Positions 51,237 to 59,904 of a stretch of 64,000 nt of DNA are shown piece after piece. Both the position numbers and the translations under genes were made by a program. The notes under the pieces were generated by a model. The model searched no databases, had not been told where the DNA came from, and was given only the letters and a program-made list of their open reading frames with translations. The DNA is from Pontibacter liquoris (GTDB taxonomy: Bacteria; Bacteroidota; Bacteroidia; Cytophagales; Hymenobacteraceae), in the NCBI RefSeq assembly GCF_022758235.1, contig NZ_JALEBG010000001.1:3100001-3164000 (forward strand). Direction: 5' to 3'. The first letter of the stretch is position 1; each line of letters starts with the position of its first letter.

Positions 51237-53408
51237 TCAAAACAGGACGATGTATAGTATAATCAAAATAAATCCGAAAAGAGAATAAGCATAGTAGCTC
51301 TGCACTTTGCCATTTTGCAGGTTGCGGCCCAGCCCGCCTACCAACCGCGAGAGCGCTGCCACCAGCCACACCAAGCCATCCACTACCAGGCGGTCGAACC
51401 AGGCCATTATTTTAGCAAAAACCACCAGCCATTTGCTGCCATAGTTCAGGGTATAATCGATCACGCGCTTATCTACCCGGTACAGGCCCCGGGCCAGCAA
51501 CAACGCCGGCCGTACAAAAGCCCGCTGGTATACCTGGTTAAAGTATAGCTGCTGGTAGGATAAATTGCCAAGCGCGCCGTGTGGGCGGCTGTGCTGCAGC
51601 ATGCCGGCCGGCTTGTTTTTATACCTGCTGACGGCAATGCCGATACCTGCCAGGGCCAACAACGCCGACAGAACGCCGAATACAATATGCAGGGTATGAT
51701 TTGCCTCGTCGCGGGCGCTCACCGCCTGCACCAGGTTTTCAGCCAGTAAGGTGCTGTGCGTGGTCAGGGCCTCCAGGCTTATGCCCTGCAGCAGCCAGCT
51801 GCTGCTGAAGCTAAGCGGGTTAAGGGAAAAGAAGATCCCCAGCGATAAGGCGCCGAGCAAAAGGACAGGCAGGGCCATTACCCGTTCTACCTCCTGCCCC
51901 ACTGAAAGCCGGAGCGCCTGCACCGCAAAAGGCGCCCGGAAGCTGCCAAAGAAAATGAACCATAGGTGCCGGGCCATGTAAAAAGCTGTGAGCAGCACCA
52001 CCGTAAACCCGATGATCGGCACTATAAAGTATAAACCGCCGCCCATGGTTTGTGCCCACGCCCAGCTGCCCGCCAGGATGGCATCTTTAGAAAGGAAGCC
52101 CGAAAACAGCGGAAGCCCGGCCAGCGCCGCCGCCGCCAGCAGATACGTATAAAATGTGAGCGGCATTACCTTGCGCAGGCCACCCATGTTGCGGATGTCC
52201 TGCGGGTCCAGGTTTTCTGTAAGTGACAGGTGGTGCATGCCCCGGTGCATAGCATGGATAATGATACCGGCATTGAGAAAGAGCGCTGCTTTAAAAAAAG
52301 CATGGGTGGTAAGATGAAAAAGCGCTGCATCGTGCCCGCCTGTGCCCATACCCATTACCATATACCCAAGCTGCGAAATAGTCGAAAAGGCCAGTACGGC
52401 TTTGATGTCGTATTGCGTGAGCGCGGCGATAGCACCGATCAGGGCTGTGGTAGCGCCCACAACCGCTATAACGGTTAGGGCAACCGGGGTAAAAAAAGCG
52501 TAGCAGCGTGCCAGCAGGTATACGCCTGCCGCTACCATGGTTGCCGCATGGATGAGCGAGGAAACCGGTGTAGGGCCCTGCATGGCATCGGGCAGCCACA
52601 CCTGCAACGGAAACTGTGCCGACTTGCCCACGCAGCCCATAAAAAGTCCCAGGCCGGCCAGCGTCAGGAACAGCGGACTGGCTTCCACCAGCCAGGCATG
52701 GCCGTGTAAAGTATAGGAAACAGTAAACTCGCCCTGTAGCCAGCTGCCGCTGCTCACCAGGGTACGCAGCGCTTCCAGGTCGAAGGTGCGGAAGAAAGTA
52801 TAAAAAGCAAACAGCCCCAGCAGCAGCCCCATATCTCCTACCCTGTTCACCAGAAAAGCTTTTTTATTCGCCGCTACCGCTGCCGGCCTCTCGAACCAGA
52901 AGCCGATAAGCAGGTACGAGGAGAAGCCTACCAGTTCCCAGAACATGAAAAGCAGCAGCAGGTTATCGACCAGCACAATGCCCAGCATGCTGAACGTAAA
53001 AAGGCCCAGGTAAGCAAAGTAGCGGCTGTAGCCTTTGCCGCCGTGCATGTAGCCCACCGAAAAGAGCTGCACCAGCGTGGAAATGAAAGTAACCAGCACC
53101 AGCATCAGCACGGTGAGGTTGTCGAGCAGGATGCCTGCAGTGAAGGGGGCCATCGTTCCACCGGGAAGGCTGAACCAGGTGGTGCGGGTATGAAAAGTAG
53201 CGGTATGCCAGGTTTGCGTAAACAACCAGACTGACAACGCAAGCGTTATTGCTGATAGGCCAATGGCCAGCCAGTCGCCCTGGCGCGGGAGGCGCTTACC
53301 GAAGAAGAACAGCAGCATAAAAGCCAACAGCGGCAGCAATAGCACCACCAACGCAAGATCCGTCTGAGAGGTAGCGGCCAGAGGCTTTAAAAGTGAGGTC
53401 AGCTCCAA
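51237..53408 (-). CDS. nuoL: NuoL, complex I membrane subunit
   Basis: 723 residues and about 16 helices. Core motif KSAQFPLQVWLPDAMQGPTP followed by VSSLIHAATMVAAGVYLLAR, and LFMFWELVGFSSYLLIGFW with the conserved Glu. The long C-terminal lateral helix with its terminal membrane anchor is present. The frame starts at TTG (53408), just after an in-frame TGA, so no upstream ATG is possible. Confidence 0.95.
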   Translation of the reverse strand: MELTSLLKPLAATSQTDLALVVLLLPLLAFMLLFFFGKRLPRQGDWLAIGLSAITLALSVWLFTQTWHTATFHTRTTWFSLPGGTMAPFTAGILLDNLTVLMLVLVTFISTLVQLFSVGYMHGGKGYSRYFAYLGLFTFSMLGIVLVDNLLLLFMFWELVGFSSYLLIGFWFERPAAVAANKKAFLVNRVGDMGLLLGLFAFYTFFRTFDLEALRTLVSSGSWLQGEFTVSYTLHGHAWLVEASPLFLTLAGLGLFMGCVGKSAQFPLQVWLPDAMQGPTPVSSLIHAATMVAAGVYLLARCYAFFTPVALTVIAVVGATTALIGAIAALTQYDIKAVLAFSTISQLGYMVMGMGTGGHDAALFHLTTHAFFKAALFLNAGIIIHAMHRGMHHLSLTENLDPQDIRNMGGLRKVMPLTFYTYLLAAAALAGLPLFSGFLSKDAILAGSWAWAQTMGGGLYFIVPIIGFTVVLLTAFYMARHLWFIFFGSFRAPFAVQALRLSVGQEVERVMALPVLLLGALSLGIFFSLNPLSFSSSWLLQGISLEALTTHSTLLAENLVQAVSARDEANHTLHIVFGVLSALLALAGIGIAVSRYKNKPAGMLQHSRPHGALGNLSYQQLYFNQVYQRAFVRPALLLARGLYRVDKRVIDYTLNYGSKWLVVFAKIMAWFDRLVVDGLVWLVAALSRLVGGLGRNLQNGKVQSYYAYSLFGFILIILYIVLF

Positions 53409-53513
53409 AGTATCGCGTCGGTTTCAGGTGATTGCCTTTTCGGCGCCCCAAAGGTACGTATATTGGCTAAATTTAATACCTATAGTTTTGGCTTTGATTG
53501 CGCTGGTGTGGGT

Positions 53514-53552
53514 CCACCCTGCTCCTCCTCGGATAAGGCGGGACAGGAGTGG
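53514..53552. repeat. Imperfect GC-rich hairpin in the nuoL-nuoK gap
   Basis: CCACCCTGCTCCTCC faces GGCGGGACAGGAGTGG with several mismatches. It resembles short dispersed repeats seen in Bacteroidota intergenic DNA. The 160-bp gap (53409-53568) holds no gene. Confidence 0.35.
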
Positions 53553-53568
53553 TTTGATCTGCTACTTG

Positions 53569-53880
53569 CTACTTATCCACAGTGGCAATCTCGCTCAGGT
53601 TGGCGGTTTTAAAATACTGGTACACGCGCAGCACAATGGCCAGCGCCACGGCAGCTTCGGCGGCGGCCACCACAATCACGAACAAGGCAAACAGTTGCCC
53701 CTGCATCAGCGACGGGTCGTAACGGCTAAACGCTACCAGGTTGAGGTTAGCGGCATTAAAGATCAGCTCAATACCCATCAGCACTACCACGGCATGGCGT
53801 TTGGTGATCACGGCCAGGATGCCGAGGCTGAAAATCACAGCGCTCAGTAAAAGAATATGTTCCAGCGGAATCTGTTCCAT
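53569..53880 (-). CDS. nuoK: NuoK, complex I membrane subunit
   Basis: 103 residues with three helices. Two conserved Glu residues lie in VVLMGIELIFNAANLNLVAF and VIVVAAAEAAVALAIVLRVY. ATG start, 2 bp downstream of nuoJ. Confidence 0.95.
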   Translation of the reverse strand: MEQIPLEHILLLSAVIFSLGILAVITKRHAVVVLMGIELIFNAANLNLVAFSRYDPSLMQGQLFALFVIVVAAAEAAVALAIVLRVYQYFKTANLSEIATVDK

Positions 53881-53882
53881 AC

Positions 53883-54395
53883 TTATACTTTGGGTTTATC
53901 GGTGGCAATGTACGCGGCCCCCATCAGTGCGATCAGCAGCAGCAGGGAAGCCAGTTCAAAAGGCAGCACTACATCGGTCATCAGCTTGATGCCTATAGTT
54001 TGAACGGTACTTTTCTGGTTGCCCAGCACATCCATCTCGGTTGTTTGCAGCCACGGTAGCGAACTGATGTTTGCCCTCCGGATCGCATAACTCAAGCCCA
54101 CAAGTATAAGTCCGGACACCAGCCCTCCCCAAACAATATTGCCGTTCTCAGAGCGCACCGACTTATCCCGCACCCGGCTGCTGAGCATGATGCCGAAAAG
54201 GATAAGCACCAGCACCCCGCCCACATACACCATCAGTTGGGTAACGGCAATAAAATCGGCGAACAGCAGCACGTAAATGCCGGCTATACTTAGCAGCGTG
54301 ATCAGCAGCGAAAAACCGGCATACAGCAGGTTACGCGTCAGCACCATGTAGGCTCCTGAAACGACGGCTAGTATGGCAAAGAGGTAGAAAAGCAC
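53883..54395 (-). CDS. nuoJ: NuoJ, complex I membrane subunit
   Basis: 170 residues and five helices: LFYLFAILAVVSGAYMVLTR at the start, YVGGVLVLILFGIMLSSR in the middle, and a C-terminal helix LLLIALMGAAYIATDK. The start codon is GTG (54395). It is separated from nuoI by an inserted foreign-looking gene (54520-55059) and a heptad element. Confidence 0.92.
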   Translation of the reverse strand: MLFYLFAILAVVSGAYMVLTRNLLYAGFSLLITLLSIAGIYVLLFADFIAVTQLMVYVGGVLVLILFGIMLSSRVRDKSVRSENGNIVWGGLVSGLILVGLSYAIRRANISSLPWLQTTEMDVLGNQKSTVQTIGIKLMTDVVLPFELASLLLLIALMGAAYIATDKPKV

Positions 54396-54400
54396 GGTTG

Positions 54401-54477
54401 TGTTGTTAGTTATTAATTGTTCGTCTTCTGGCGATAGCGTCTGCCTGAGCCCTTATAGCAATTATCAATAATTACTG
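54401..54477. repeat. Heptad inverted-array element between nuoJ and the HEPN-like gene
   Basis: Left: TGTTGTT, AGTTATT, AATTGTT (54401-54421). Right: AGCAATT, ATCAATA, ATTACTG (54457-54477), complementary to the left words. It lies directly 3' of the inserted gene. Confidence 0.55.
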
Positions 54478-54519
54478 CTGCAGCGTTATCAGTATATCAG
54501 TAATCAAAAGAGCCACTAA

Positions 54520-55059
54520 TCAAATATCTTTAAATAGGCTACTTTCCTCACTAATAGGCAATTCACCCGCTATCTTTGATAATTCTTCTACAATTGAGTA
54601 GCATTCTTTGTATAGAAAATCAAGCTGCCTTATTGTTACTTTAAGACTATCCTTATTCTTCTGGTCAGTGATTGGTATTCGACCTGAAAATTTGACTCCA
54701 AATAGCTCATCATCGGTTGATCTCATCCAGCAAAAATGTGCAAATTGATTTCTTTTTCCCCTGGCACCTTTAACTCTGCTATTTATAGACTTAATTCTAT
54801 CTACTACCTCCTTTGATATAAGCTTATACTTGTATCTTCTGGCATGAAGATCTAATGCATTTGAAATTGCATCTTGTAGTTTATTTGCTGTAAAGCTTTC
54901 TGTAAATGTTAAGCTTAGGAATGGTGGTGTCAGTAACAATCTCCCTAAAATCTCTCCTAGTAAATACTCTATATTAGAAAATTCAACTACAATTTTACCT
55001 ATTAGACAAAATTGTGCATCTGTTAGCTCTGAGAATTTTGATGTATGATTTAGAGGCAT
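54520..55059 (-). CDS. HEPN-like protein inserted between nuoI and nuoJ
   Basis: 179 residues, no signal peptide, largely helical. It contains R103-N-Q-F-A-H108 (GKRNQFAHFCW), the R-N-x3-H form of the HEPN RNase motif, and an N-terminal helix ending in GKIVVEFSNIEYLLGEI, as in HEPN-like proteins related to the MAE_28990 group. HEPN proteins often serve as toxins or defence ribonucleases. Base composition is strikingly AT-rich compared with the nuo genes on both sides, so lateral insertion into the operon is likely. No antitoxin gene is adjacent. HEPN assignment rests on one motif and fold by eye, so moderate confidence. Confidence 0.6.
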   Translation of the reverse strand: MPLNHTSKFSELTDAQFCLIGKIVVEFSNIEYLLGEILGRLLLTPPFLSLTFTESFTANKLQDAISNALDLHARRYKYKLISKEVVDRIKSINSRVKGARGKRNQFAHFCWMRSTDDELFGVKFSGRIPITDQKNKDSLKVTIRQLDFLYKECYSIVEELSKIAGELPISEESSLFKDI

Positions 55060-55074
55060 AATTTTAAGAATCTA

Positions 55075-55680
55075 TCACCCCTGTTTTCTTGCTGCCAGTG
55101 CCACAGCTTTGGCAGCCGCCATTTCTTCCTGCTGCCTGGCCAGCAGCTGCTTCTTTTCTTCGGCCTGTTCCGGCGTGAGGTCGGTAAAGTGGTAAACCAT
55201 GTTTTTGATGTCTACTTCCGCAAAATCATACACCGGCGTCATAGTCAGGCAGTCAGTAGGGCACACGGTGGTGCACAAGCCACAGTAGCAGCATTGCGCC
55301 AGGTCGATATCGAATACAGGCGCATACAGGCGCTTTTTAGTCCCGTCGGACGTGGTGCCAATCTCTTCCGTCGCTTTCACAGACTCGATGGTAATGCAGT
55401 TTACCGGACAGATCTTGGCGCAGAGGTCGCATACAATGCAATCGTCTATCTCGTTGTGCAGGCGGTAGCGGCCGTTATCCGGAACAGGCAGAGCCTCGTA
55501 CGGGTAGGTTAGTGTCACTAGTCCATCGGGCTGCTTAAAGTAGTTATCGTCCGTCACATACTCGGGAGTGCGTCGGTTACGGGCTTTCCGGAAATGGCGC
55601 CACGTCAGAGCAAGCCCGCTCAGCAGCGACTTGATTGCAAACCAGAATCCGGATGTATGTTTTATGGCTTTTTGCTCCAT
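55075..55680 (-). CDS. nuoI: NuoI, complex I iron-sulfur subunit
   Basis: 201 residues from the ATG at 55680. Two 4Fe-4S motifs: CIVCDLCAKICPVNC and CCYCGLCTTVCPTDC, carrying clusters N6a and N6b on the way to quinone. The C-terminus has a charged helical extension (EEKKQLLARQQEEMAAAKAV), longer than in E. coli. A hydrophobic N-terminal stretch may touch the membrane. Confidence 0.95.
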   Translation of the reverse strand: MEQKAIKHTSGFWFAIKSLLSGLALTWRHFRKARNRRTPEYVTDDNYFKQPDGLVTLTYPYEALPVPDNGRYRLHNEIDDCIVCDLCAKICPVNCITIESVKATEEIGTTSDGTKKRLYAPVFDIDLAQCCYCGLCTTVCPTDCLTMTPVYDFAEVDIKNMVYHFTDLTPEQAEEKKQLLARQQEEMAAAKAVALAARKQG

Positions 55681-55685
55681 ACTTA

Positions 55686-55801
55686 GTTTGACACAAGACA
55701 CAGGACATAAGACTTTCTTATAACCCTATCTCCCCTCCGATGTGAGGAATACTATTATCGTATGTCTTGCGTCTTATGTCTAATGTCTTACGTCTAAAAT
55801 C
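55686..55801. repeat. Heptad inverted-array element between nuoI and nuoH
   Basis: Left: GTTTGAC, ACAAGAC, ACAGGAC, ATAAGAC (55686-55713). Right: GTATGTC, TTGCGTC, TTATGTC, TAATGTC, TTACGTC, TAAAATC (55760-55801), ending in the nuoH stop codon. All heptads share GAC (or GTC inverted) at the same phase. The 46-base interior is non-coding. Confidence 0.7.
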
Positions 55802-56903
55802 AAACCATTAACAGCCGCCAGATGCCGGCACCTAACACGACAGCCAGCGCCAGGGGCGTGAGCACTTTCCAGCACAGGTGCATGAGCTGGTCCACGCGCA
55901 GGCGCGGATACGTCCAGCGGATCTGCAGCTGCAGAAACAGCAGCACAAAGGTTTTGCTCAGCAGCCAGAAGCCGCCCCAAAGTATACTTGACCATTCCCC
56001 TACCGTGCCCGAGGTCCAGTAAGCCAGGCTCACAGGGCCAATGTTCGGCAGCGGCGTATTCCAGCTACCCAGGAAAAGCACAACGGCTACCAGGCTTACC
56101 AGCACCATCATACTATACTCAGCCAGAAACAGCACGGCAAACCGGAAGCCCGAGTATTCTACGTGAAATCCTGCTACCAACTCCGATTCTGCCTCCGGAA
56201 TATCGAAAGGCGCGCGGTTGCTCTCGGCCAGCGAGGCAATAAAGTAGATCACAAACGAAACCAGCAGCAAGGGTGCCCGGAAAATGTTCCAGGTCGTGAT
56301 GCCGCCAACCAAGGTGGTGTTTATACCCAGGGCTTTGATGCCAAAGAGCCAGTTCATTTCATATTCCTGCCCCGGAAATTGGTTTATGAGCGCCCCCTGC
56401 TGGTAACTGATCTCCTGGAAATCCAGCGACTGGCAGATCATCACCGCCGAAAGTATGGCCAGCCCCGCCGGTACCTCATACGACACGATCTGGGCCACCG
56501 AGCGCATCGCGCCCAGCATGGCATACTTGTTATTAGAACCCCAGCCCGCCATTAGCAAGCCCACCACATCGAGCGAGATTATGGCAAGCAAATAAAATAC
56601 GCCAATGCCAATACCGGCCGGCACCAGCGAAGGCGTGAACGGGATGACGGCAAAGCCCGCGAAAACAGCGGCGAAGATAAGTACAGGGGCAAGTTTGAAA
56701 AGATTTTTATCGGCAGCGGCGGGCACAATGTCTTCTTTCTGGAGCAGCTTGAGCACGTCCAGCACCGCTTGCAGCGAACCATACGGGCCGGCCTCGGTTG
56801 GCCCCAGGCGGTCCTGCATAAAAGCTGCCACTTTCCGCTCCGCATACGCCAGCACGATCACGATCCCGAGCAAGAGTACAAGTGTCAGCACAAAAGCAAG
56901 CAT
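55800..56903 (-). CDS. nuoH: NuoH, complex I quinone-site membrane subunit
   Basis: 367 residues and eight or nine helices. Motifs AERKVAAFMQDRLGPTEAGP near the N-terminus (quinone-channel loop) and NRAPFDIPEAESELVAGFHV in the middle. ATG start. It is the most upstream nuo gene here; nuoA-G are not within the window, so the complex I locus is split. Confidence 0.96.
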   Translation of the reverse strand: MLAFVLTLVLLLGIVIVLAYAERKVAAFMQDRLGPTEAGPYGSLQAVLDVLKLLQKEDIVPAAADKNLFKLAPVLIFAAVFAGFAVIPFTPSLVPAGIGIGVFYLLAIISLDVVGLLMAGWGSNNKYAMLGAMRSVAQIVSYEVPAGLAILSAVMICQSLDFQEISYQQGALINQFPGQEYEMNWLFGIKALGINTTLVGGITTWNIFRAPLLLVSFVIYFIASLAESNRAPFDIPEAESELVAGFHVEYSGFRFAVLFLAEYSMMVLVSLVAVVLFLGSWNTPLPNIGPVSLAYWTSGTVGEWSSILWGGFWLLSKTFVLLFLQLQIRWTYPRLRVDQLMHLCWKVLTPLALAVVLGAGIWRLLMV

Positions 56904-57026
56904 AAGCGGGTGGGTTGGTTTAAGGCAAAGGTAGGGGTTTCATTTGAAAATGTGGAGATGAGGAGATTTGAAGATGCTCGTGTTCCTATAGGTCAAATAA
57001 TTTCATCCCGTCAACGACTTCATTCC

Positions 57027-57653
57027 CTATGAAATTGACAAGAGATTTTGCCCAACTATTTTCCATACATGATCTTCCTTCTTCAGAAAATAAGCTTTTT
57101 CGGTTCCCCAATCCGGACCTATAAAGTAGCTAATTACAATAATGGCAAAGTTGGCAGCCTTATCAAATGAGACCTTTTTCATACTCACTACAGCTAAAGG
57201 TTTCTTCCTATTATAAGAACCGGTTGGCTTTTTAATGAACAGAGGTTTGTATTTGTATACAGACTTAACCCAGTTCGAACCTTTATACTTTTGCCATTTT
57301 ACTGCACTATCAGCAATAATCAATTTAAATTGCTCCAGGTCAAACCCCTTATACTTTTTCAAAAGCTTATCACCATTGCCATAGTATCTTTCTTCAGATA
57401 GAAGTTGCTTACCAAAAGTATCTGTTCCGCCTTCATGATTAAAAATCACTTCAACAACTATACTATCGTTCACCATCAATGGCTCCGCACCTAACCAATT
57501 CTCAGAAGGCCCCAGCAAAGAGTCGAAAGCTAAACTATAGATTTGAGTAAGATCATCCTGCGTAAACGGAATTTCAACCAGCTTTTCTTCTTGCTGTACC
57601 TGGCTACAAGAGAATGCGAACAGACATAAAAGTAACGTATAGCTGTATTTCAT
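57027..57653 (-). CDS. Predicted lipoprotein, unknown function
   Basis: 208 residues. Lipobox LFAFSCS near residue 16, so probably lipid-anchored in an envelope membrane. The body is charged and rich in Lys (KKYKGFDLEQFKLI; AVKWQKYKGSNWVKSV). No recognised family. It is AT-rich compared with murI and nuoH, suggesting recent acquisition. Located between nuoH and murI on the same strand. Confidence 0.75.
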   Translation of the reverse strand: MKYSYTLLLCLFAFSCSQVQQEEKLVEIPFTQDDLTQIYSLAFDSLLGPSENWLGAEPLMVNDSIVVEVIFNHEGGTDTFGKQLLSEERYYGNGDKLLKKYKGFDLEQFKLIIADSAVKWQKYKGSNWVKSVYKYKPLFIKKPTGSYNRKKPLAVVSMKKVSFDKAANFAIIVISYFIGPDWGTEKAYFLKKEDHVWKIVGQNLLSIS

Positions 57654-57689
57654 AGCTTCCCATCAAACTCTCTAACTTTCTAACTCATA

Positions 57690-58505
57690 CTACTCCCACA
57701 AGGGGTAATGCTCCAGGTGCACCTGGCGTTTAAAGAAGATGCGGGTACTTTCCTCGAAGGAACGGGTAAAGTCCGAAACGTAAAATTTGTGATCGCCCAC
57801 CAGTTTGTCCGATGCCAAATGATGTTCTTCCAGAAAGGCCTTTACATTTTGGGCTACAATCTGGCTGGCGTCCAGCACATCCACATTCCCCTTGTAGTAT
57901 TTTTCGATCTGCTTTTTAATAAGTGGGTAATGGGTGCAGCCAAGTATAAGCGCCTGTATGTGCTGAAGCTCAGGGTTGGAGAGGTAAGCATGGATGACGC
58001 TCTCTGAAATAGAGTCGTTATAAAAGCCTTCTTCGATCATGTCAGCCAGAAGCGGTGTCGCCAGCGACTTCAGGGTAATCTCTTTGTCCAGCTCGTCTAC
58101 CTTCTTTTTGTATACATTGGAGTTGATCGTCTGCTTGGTGCCGATAAGCCCGATCGTTTTCCCCGGATAAGTTTGGCTGATGTAACTTACCGTGGGGTCG
58201 ATCACGTTGAGCACCTTTGCCTTGCTGCCCACATACTCCTTCACCAGTTCATAAGCTGCCGCCGAGGCCGAGTTACAGGCAATCAGGATCACCTTACACT
58301 GCTGCCGGATCAACAGGTCGCATATTTTAACTGCGTATGCCTGTATAGCCGCTGTCGACTTATCGCCATACGGCAGGTGGGCTGTGTCGCCAAAGTAAAT
58401 GATGCGCTCATGTGGCAGCACATGCATGATCGCTTTGGCTACGGTAAGCCCCCCGATCCCGCTATCAAAAATGCCTATCGGCCGGTATGTTAAATCTTGT
58501 ACCAT
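57690..58505 (-). CDS. murI: Glutamate racemase MurI
   Basis: 271 residues from the ATG at 58505 (MVQDLTYRPIG); an upstream ATG at 58541 is possible. Makes D-glutamate for peptidoglycan. Catalytic cysteines are in ILIACNSASAAA (about 75-86) and ILGCTHYPL (about 187-195), with IGIFDSGIGGLTVAKAI at the start and FGDTAHLPYG. It supplies the MurD/MurE pathway represented by murE at the left end. Confidence 0.95.
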   Translation of the reverse strand: MVQDLTYRPIGIFDSGIGGLTVAKAIMHVLPHERIIYFGDTAHLPYGDKSTAAIQAYAVKICDLLIRQQCKVILIACNSASAAAYELVKEYVGSKAKVLNVIDPTVSYISQTYPGKTIGLIGTKQTINSNVYKKKVDELDKEITLKSLATPLLADMIEEGFYNDSISESVIHAYLSNPELQHIQALILGCTHYPLIKKQIEKYYKGNVDVLDASQIVAQNVKAFLEEHHLASDKLVGDHKFYVSDFTRSFEESTRIFFKRQVHLEHYPLWE

Positions 58506-58818
58506 CAGCAGCGAAGTTATGTAAAAGGGAATAACCTTCATTCACTTAATTTAAATATCCTTTTACCCGGCTTTGGCCAGGCAGTTGAATTTTAATCAGC
58601 CTTATAAAGTTTAATTCTGAAATAACTTTTTCATACTTGTTTTACCCTTAATATTATTTTAGTTAAATAATTTGTTGTTTTTAATCTATTACTTATATTT
58701 AATGACCTAAAGGGCAAAGCATTAGCACCTCTGACGGATCCGCCAGGTCAGTCCACGGTCGTAACAAATTTCCTATTAAAGTCTGCTTCCATCTGTTTCA
58801 ACCTTAACTGAATCCCTT

Positions 58819-59325
58819 ATGCACACGGCTTCCACTATTCTGACTCCCACCACCTTAAAGCGTACCTCGCTTTACGGCAGCCTGGCAAACCGTTTCGTCG
58901 CCAGTTTGGTTGATACCACCCTGCTGGTTTTCTGGTATACGATCGTGCTCTATTCTACTATCCGGACGCCCGACCACACATATACCTGGAAAGATCTGTT
59001 GCTGGAAAACGATTTTAGCCTACTCAAATTGCTGCTGGTGGGCAAAATGCTGTTTCTCAACAGCTACTTCCCTGTGCTGCACTGGCTCTACTATACCTTG
59101 CTGGAATCTTCTCCAAAGCAGGCCACTGTGGGCAAATTTACGCTTGGGCTAAAAGTAACCGATGTGCGGGGCAAACGCATCACGTTTGCACAGGCAAACC
59201 TGCGCTATTTCTCTAAAATAATTTCGGCCCTGCCGGCCGGCATGGGGTTCCTGCTGATCCTGTCGACGCGCCGTAACCAGATGCTGCACGACTACATAGC
59301 ACGCACCGTCGTAGTCTCTGAATAG
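58819..59325 (+). CDS. RDD-family membrane protein
   Basis: 168 residues and about three helices. RDD features: SLANRFVASLVDTTLLVF (Arg and Asp in the first helix), and a late LHDYIARTVVV motif. Function of RDD proteins is largely unknown; some act in ion or osmolyte stress. The 277-bp gap upstream (58542-58818) is AT-rich with no gene I can identify. Confidence 0.8.
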   Translation: MHTASTILTPTTLKRTSLYGSLANRFVASLVDTTLLVFWYTIVLYSTIRTPDHTYTWKDLLLENDFSLLKLLLVGKMLFLNSYFPVLHWLYYTLLESSPKQATVGKFTLGLKVTDVRGKRITFAQANLRYFSKIISALPAGMGFLLILSTRRNQMLHDYIARTVVVSE

Positions 59326-59410
59326 AACACAGGAAGTATAACTTACCCTTTTACTCTTTTCCAGGCAGCTCGTATAAAACAGCTGTAACCATCAAGAAAG
59401 GAGGAAAGAT

Positions 59411-59800
59411 ATGCGATTTATCCCAACCCGTTTTCATGGCATAGTAGACTATGTCGTTGGCCTTGTGTTTGTGCTGGCGCCATGGCTATTTAACTTTTCA
59501 GATAATACTACGGCCACCTGGACGATTGTGATAGCAGGCGTTATAACACTGGCGCAATCTGTGTTTACTAATTACGAGCTGGGTCTGATCAAAAAGATCC
59601 CGATGCAGTCGCACCTGATGATTGATTTTGGCCTTGGCGTAGTCCTGGCGCTCACCCCGTGGATGTTTAACTTTGCAGATGACGTCTATATACCGCACCT
59701 GGTAGGAGGTGTTTTCTCGATACTTGCTTCGCTTACAACACACCGCGTACCAAGTACTTCGTACACCAAAGCCCATCCCGAACACCGCAACATGCCGTAA
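59411..59800 (+). CDS. SPW-repeat membrane protein
   Basis: 129 residues and four helices forming two SPW-like repeats: VDYVVGLVFVLAPWLFNFSD (about 12-31) and MIDFGLGVVLALTPWMFNFA (about 70-89). Members are small integral membrane proteins of unknown role. It lies 85 bp after the RDD gene with an AAGGAGG-like purine run (59397-59406) before the ATG, a rare Shine-Dalgarno match for this phylum. Confidence 0.82.
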   Translation: MRFIPTRFHGIVDYVVGLVFVLAPWLFNFSDNTTATWTIVIAGVITLAQSVFTNYELGLIKKIPMQSHLMIDFGLGVVLALTPWMFNFADDVYIPHLVGGVFSILASLTTHRVPSTSYTKAHPEHRNMP

Positions 59801-59832
59801 GCACTACCTGCATACAAACAAGGATAAACAGC

Positions 59833-59868
59833 AGCAGGCTGGCCATCTGGCCGGCCTGCTTTTATTTT
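59833..59868 (+). terminator. Terminator after the SPW-repeat gene
   Basis: AGCAGGCTGGCC, 4-base loop, GGCCGGCCTGCT (one mismatch), then TTTTATTTT. Confidence 0.88.
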
Positions 59869-59892
59869 ACGCTGCTTAAGCGCAGAATTAGC

Positions 59893-59900
59893 TAAATTTG
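59893..59900 (+). promoter_or_regulatory. Predicted -7 element of the ABC-F gene (leaderless mRNA)
   Basis: TAAATTTG, an exact TAnnTTTG, ends only four bases before the ATG at 59905. Transcription would start at or just before the start codon, giving a leaderless message. No clear -33 TTG at 19-21 bases. Confidence 0.5.
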
Positions 59901-59904
59901 CGTT

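Noticed and set aside
53573..53581. Perfect TTATCCACA DnaA box
   Set aside because: Single copy at the 3' end of nuoK coding sequence with no further boxes or AT-rich DNA around it.
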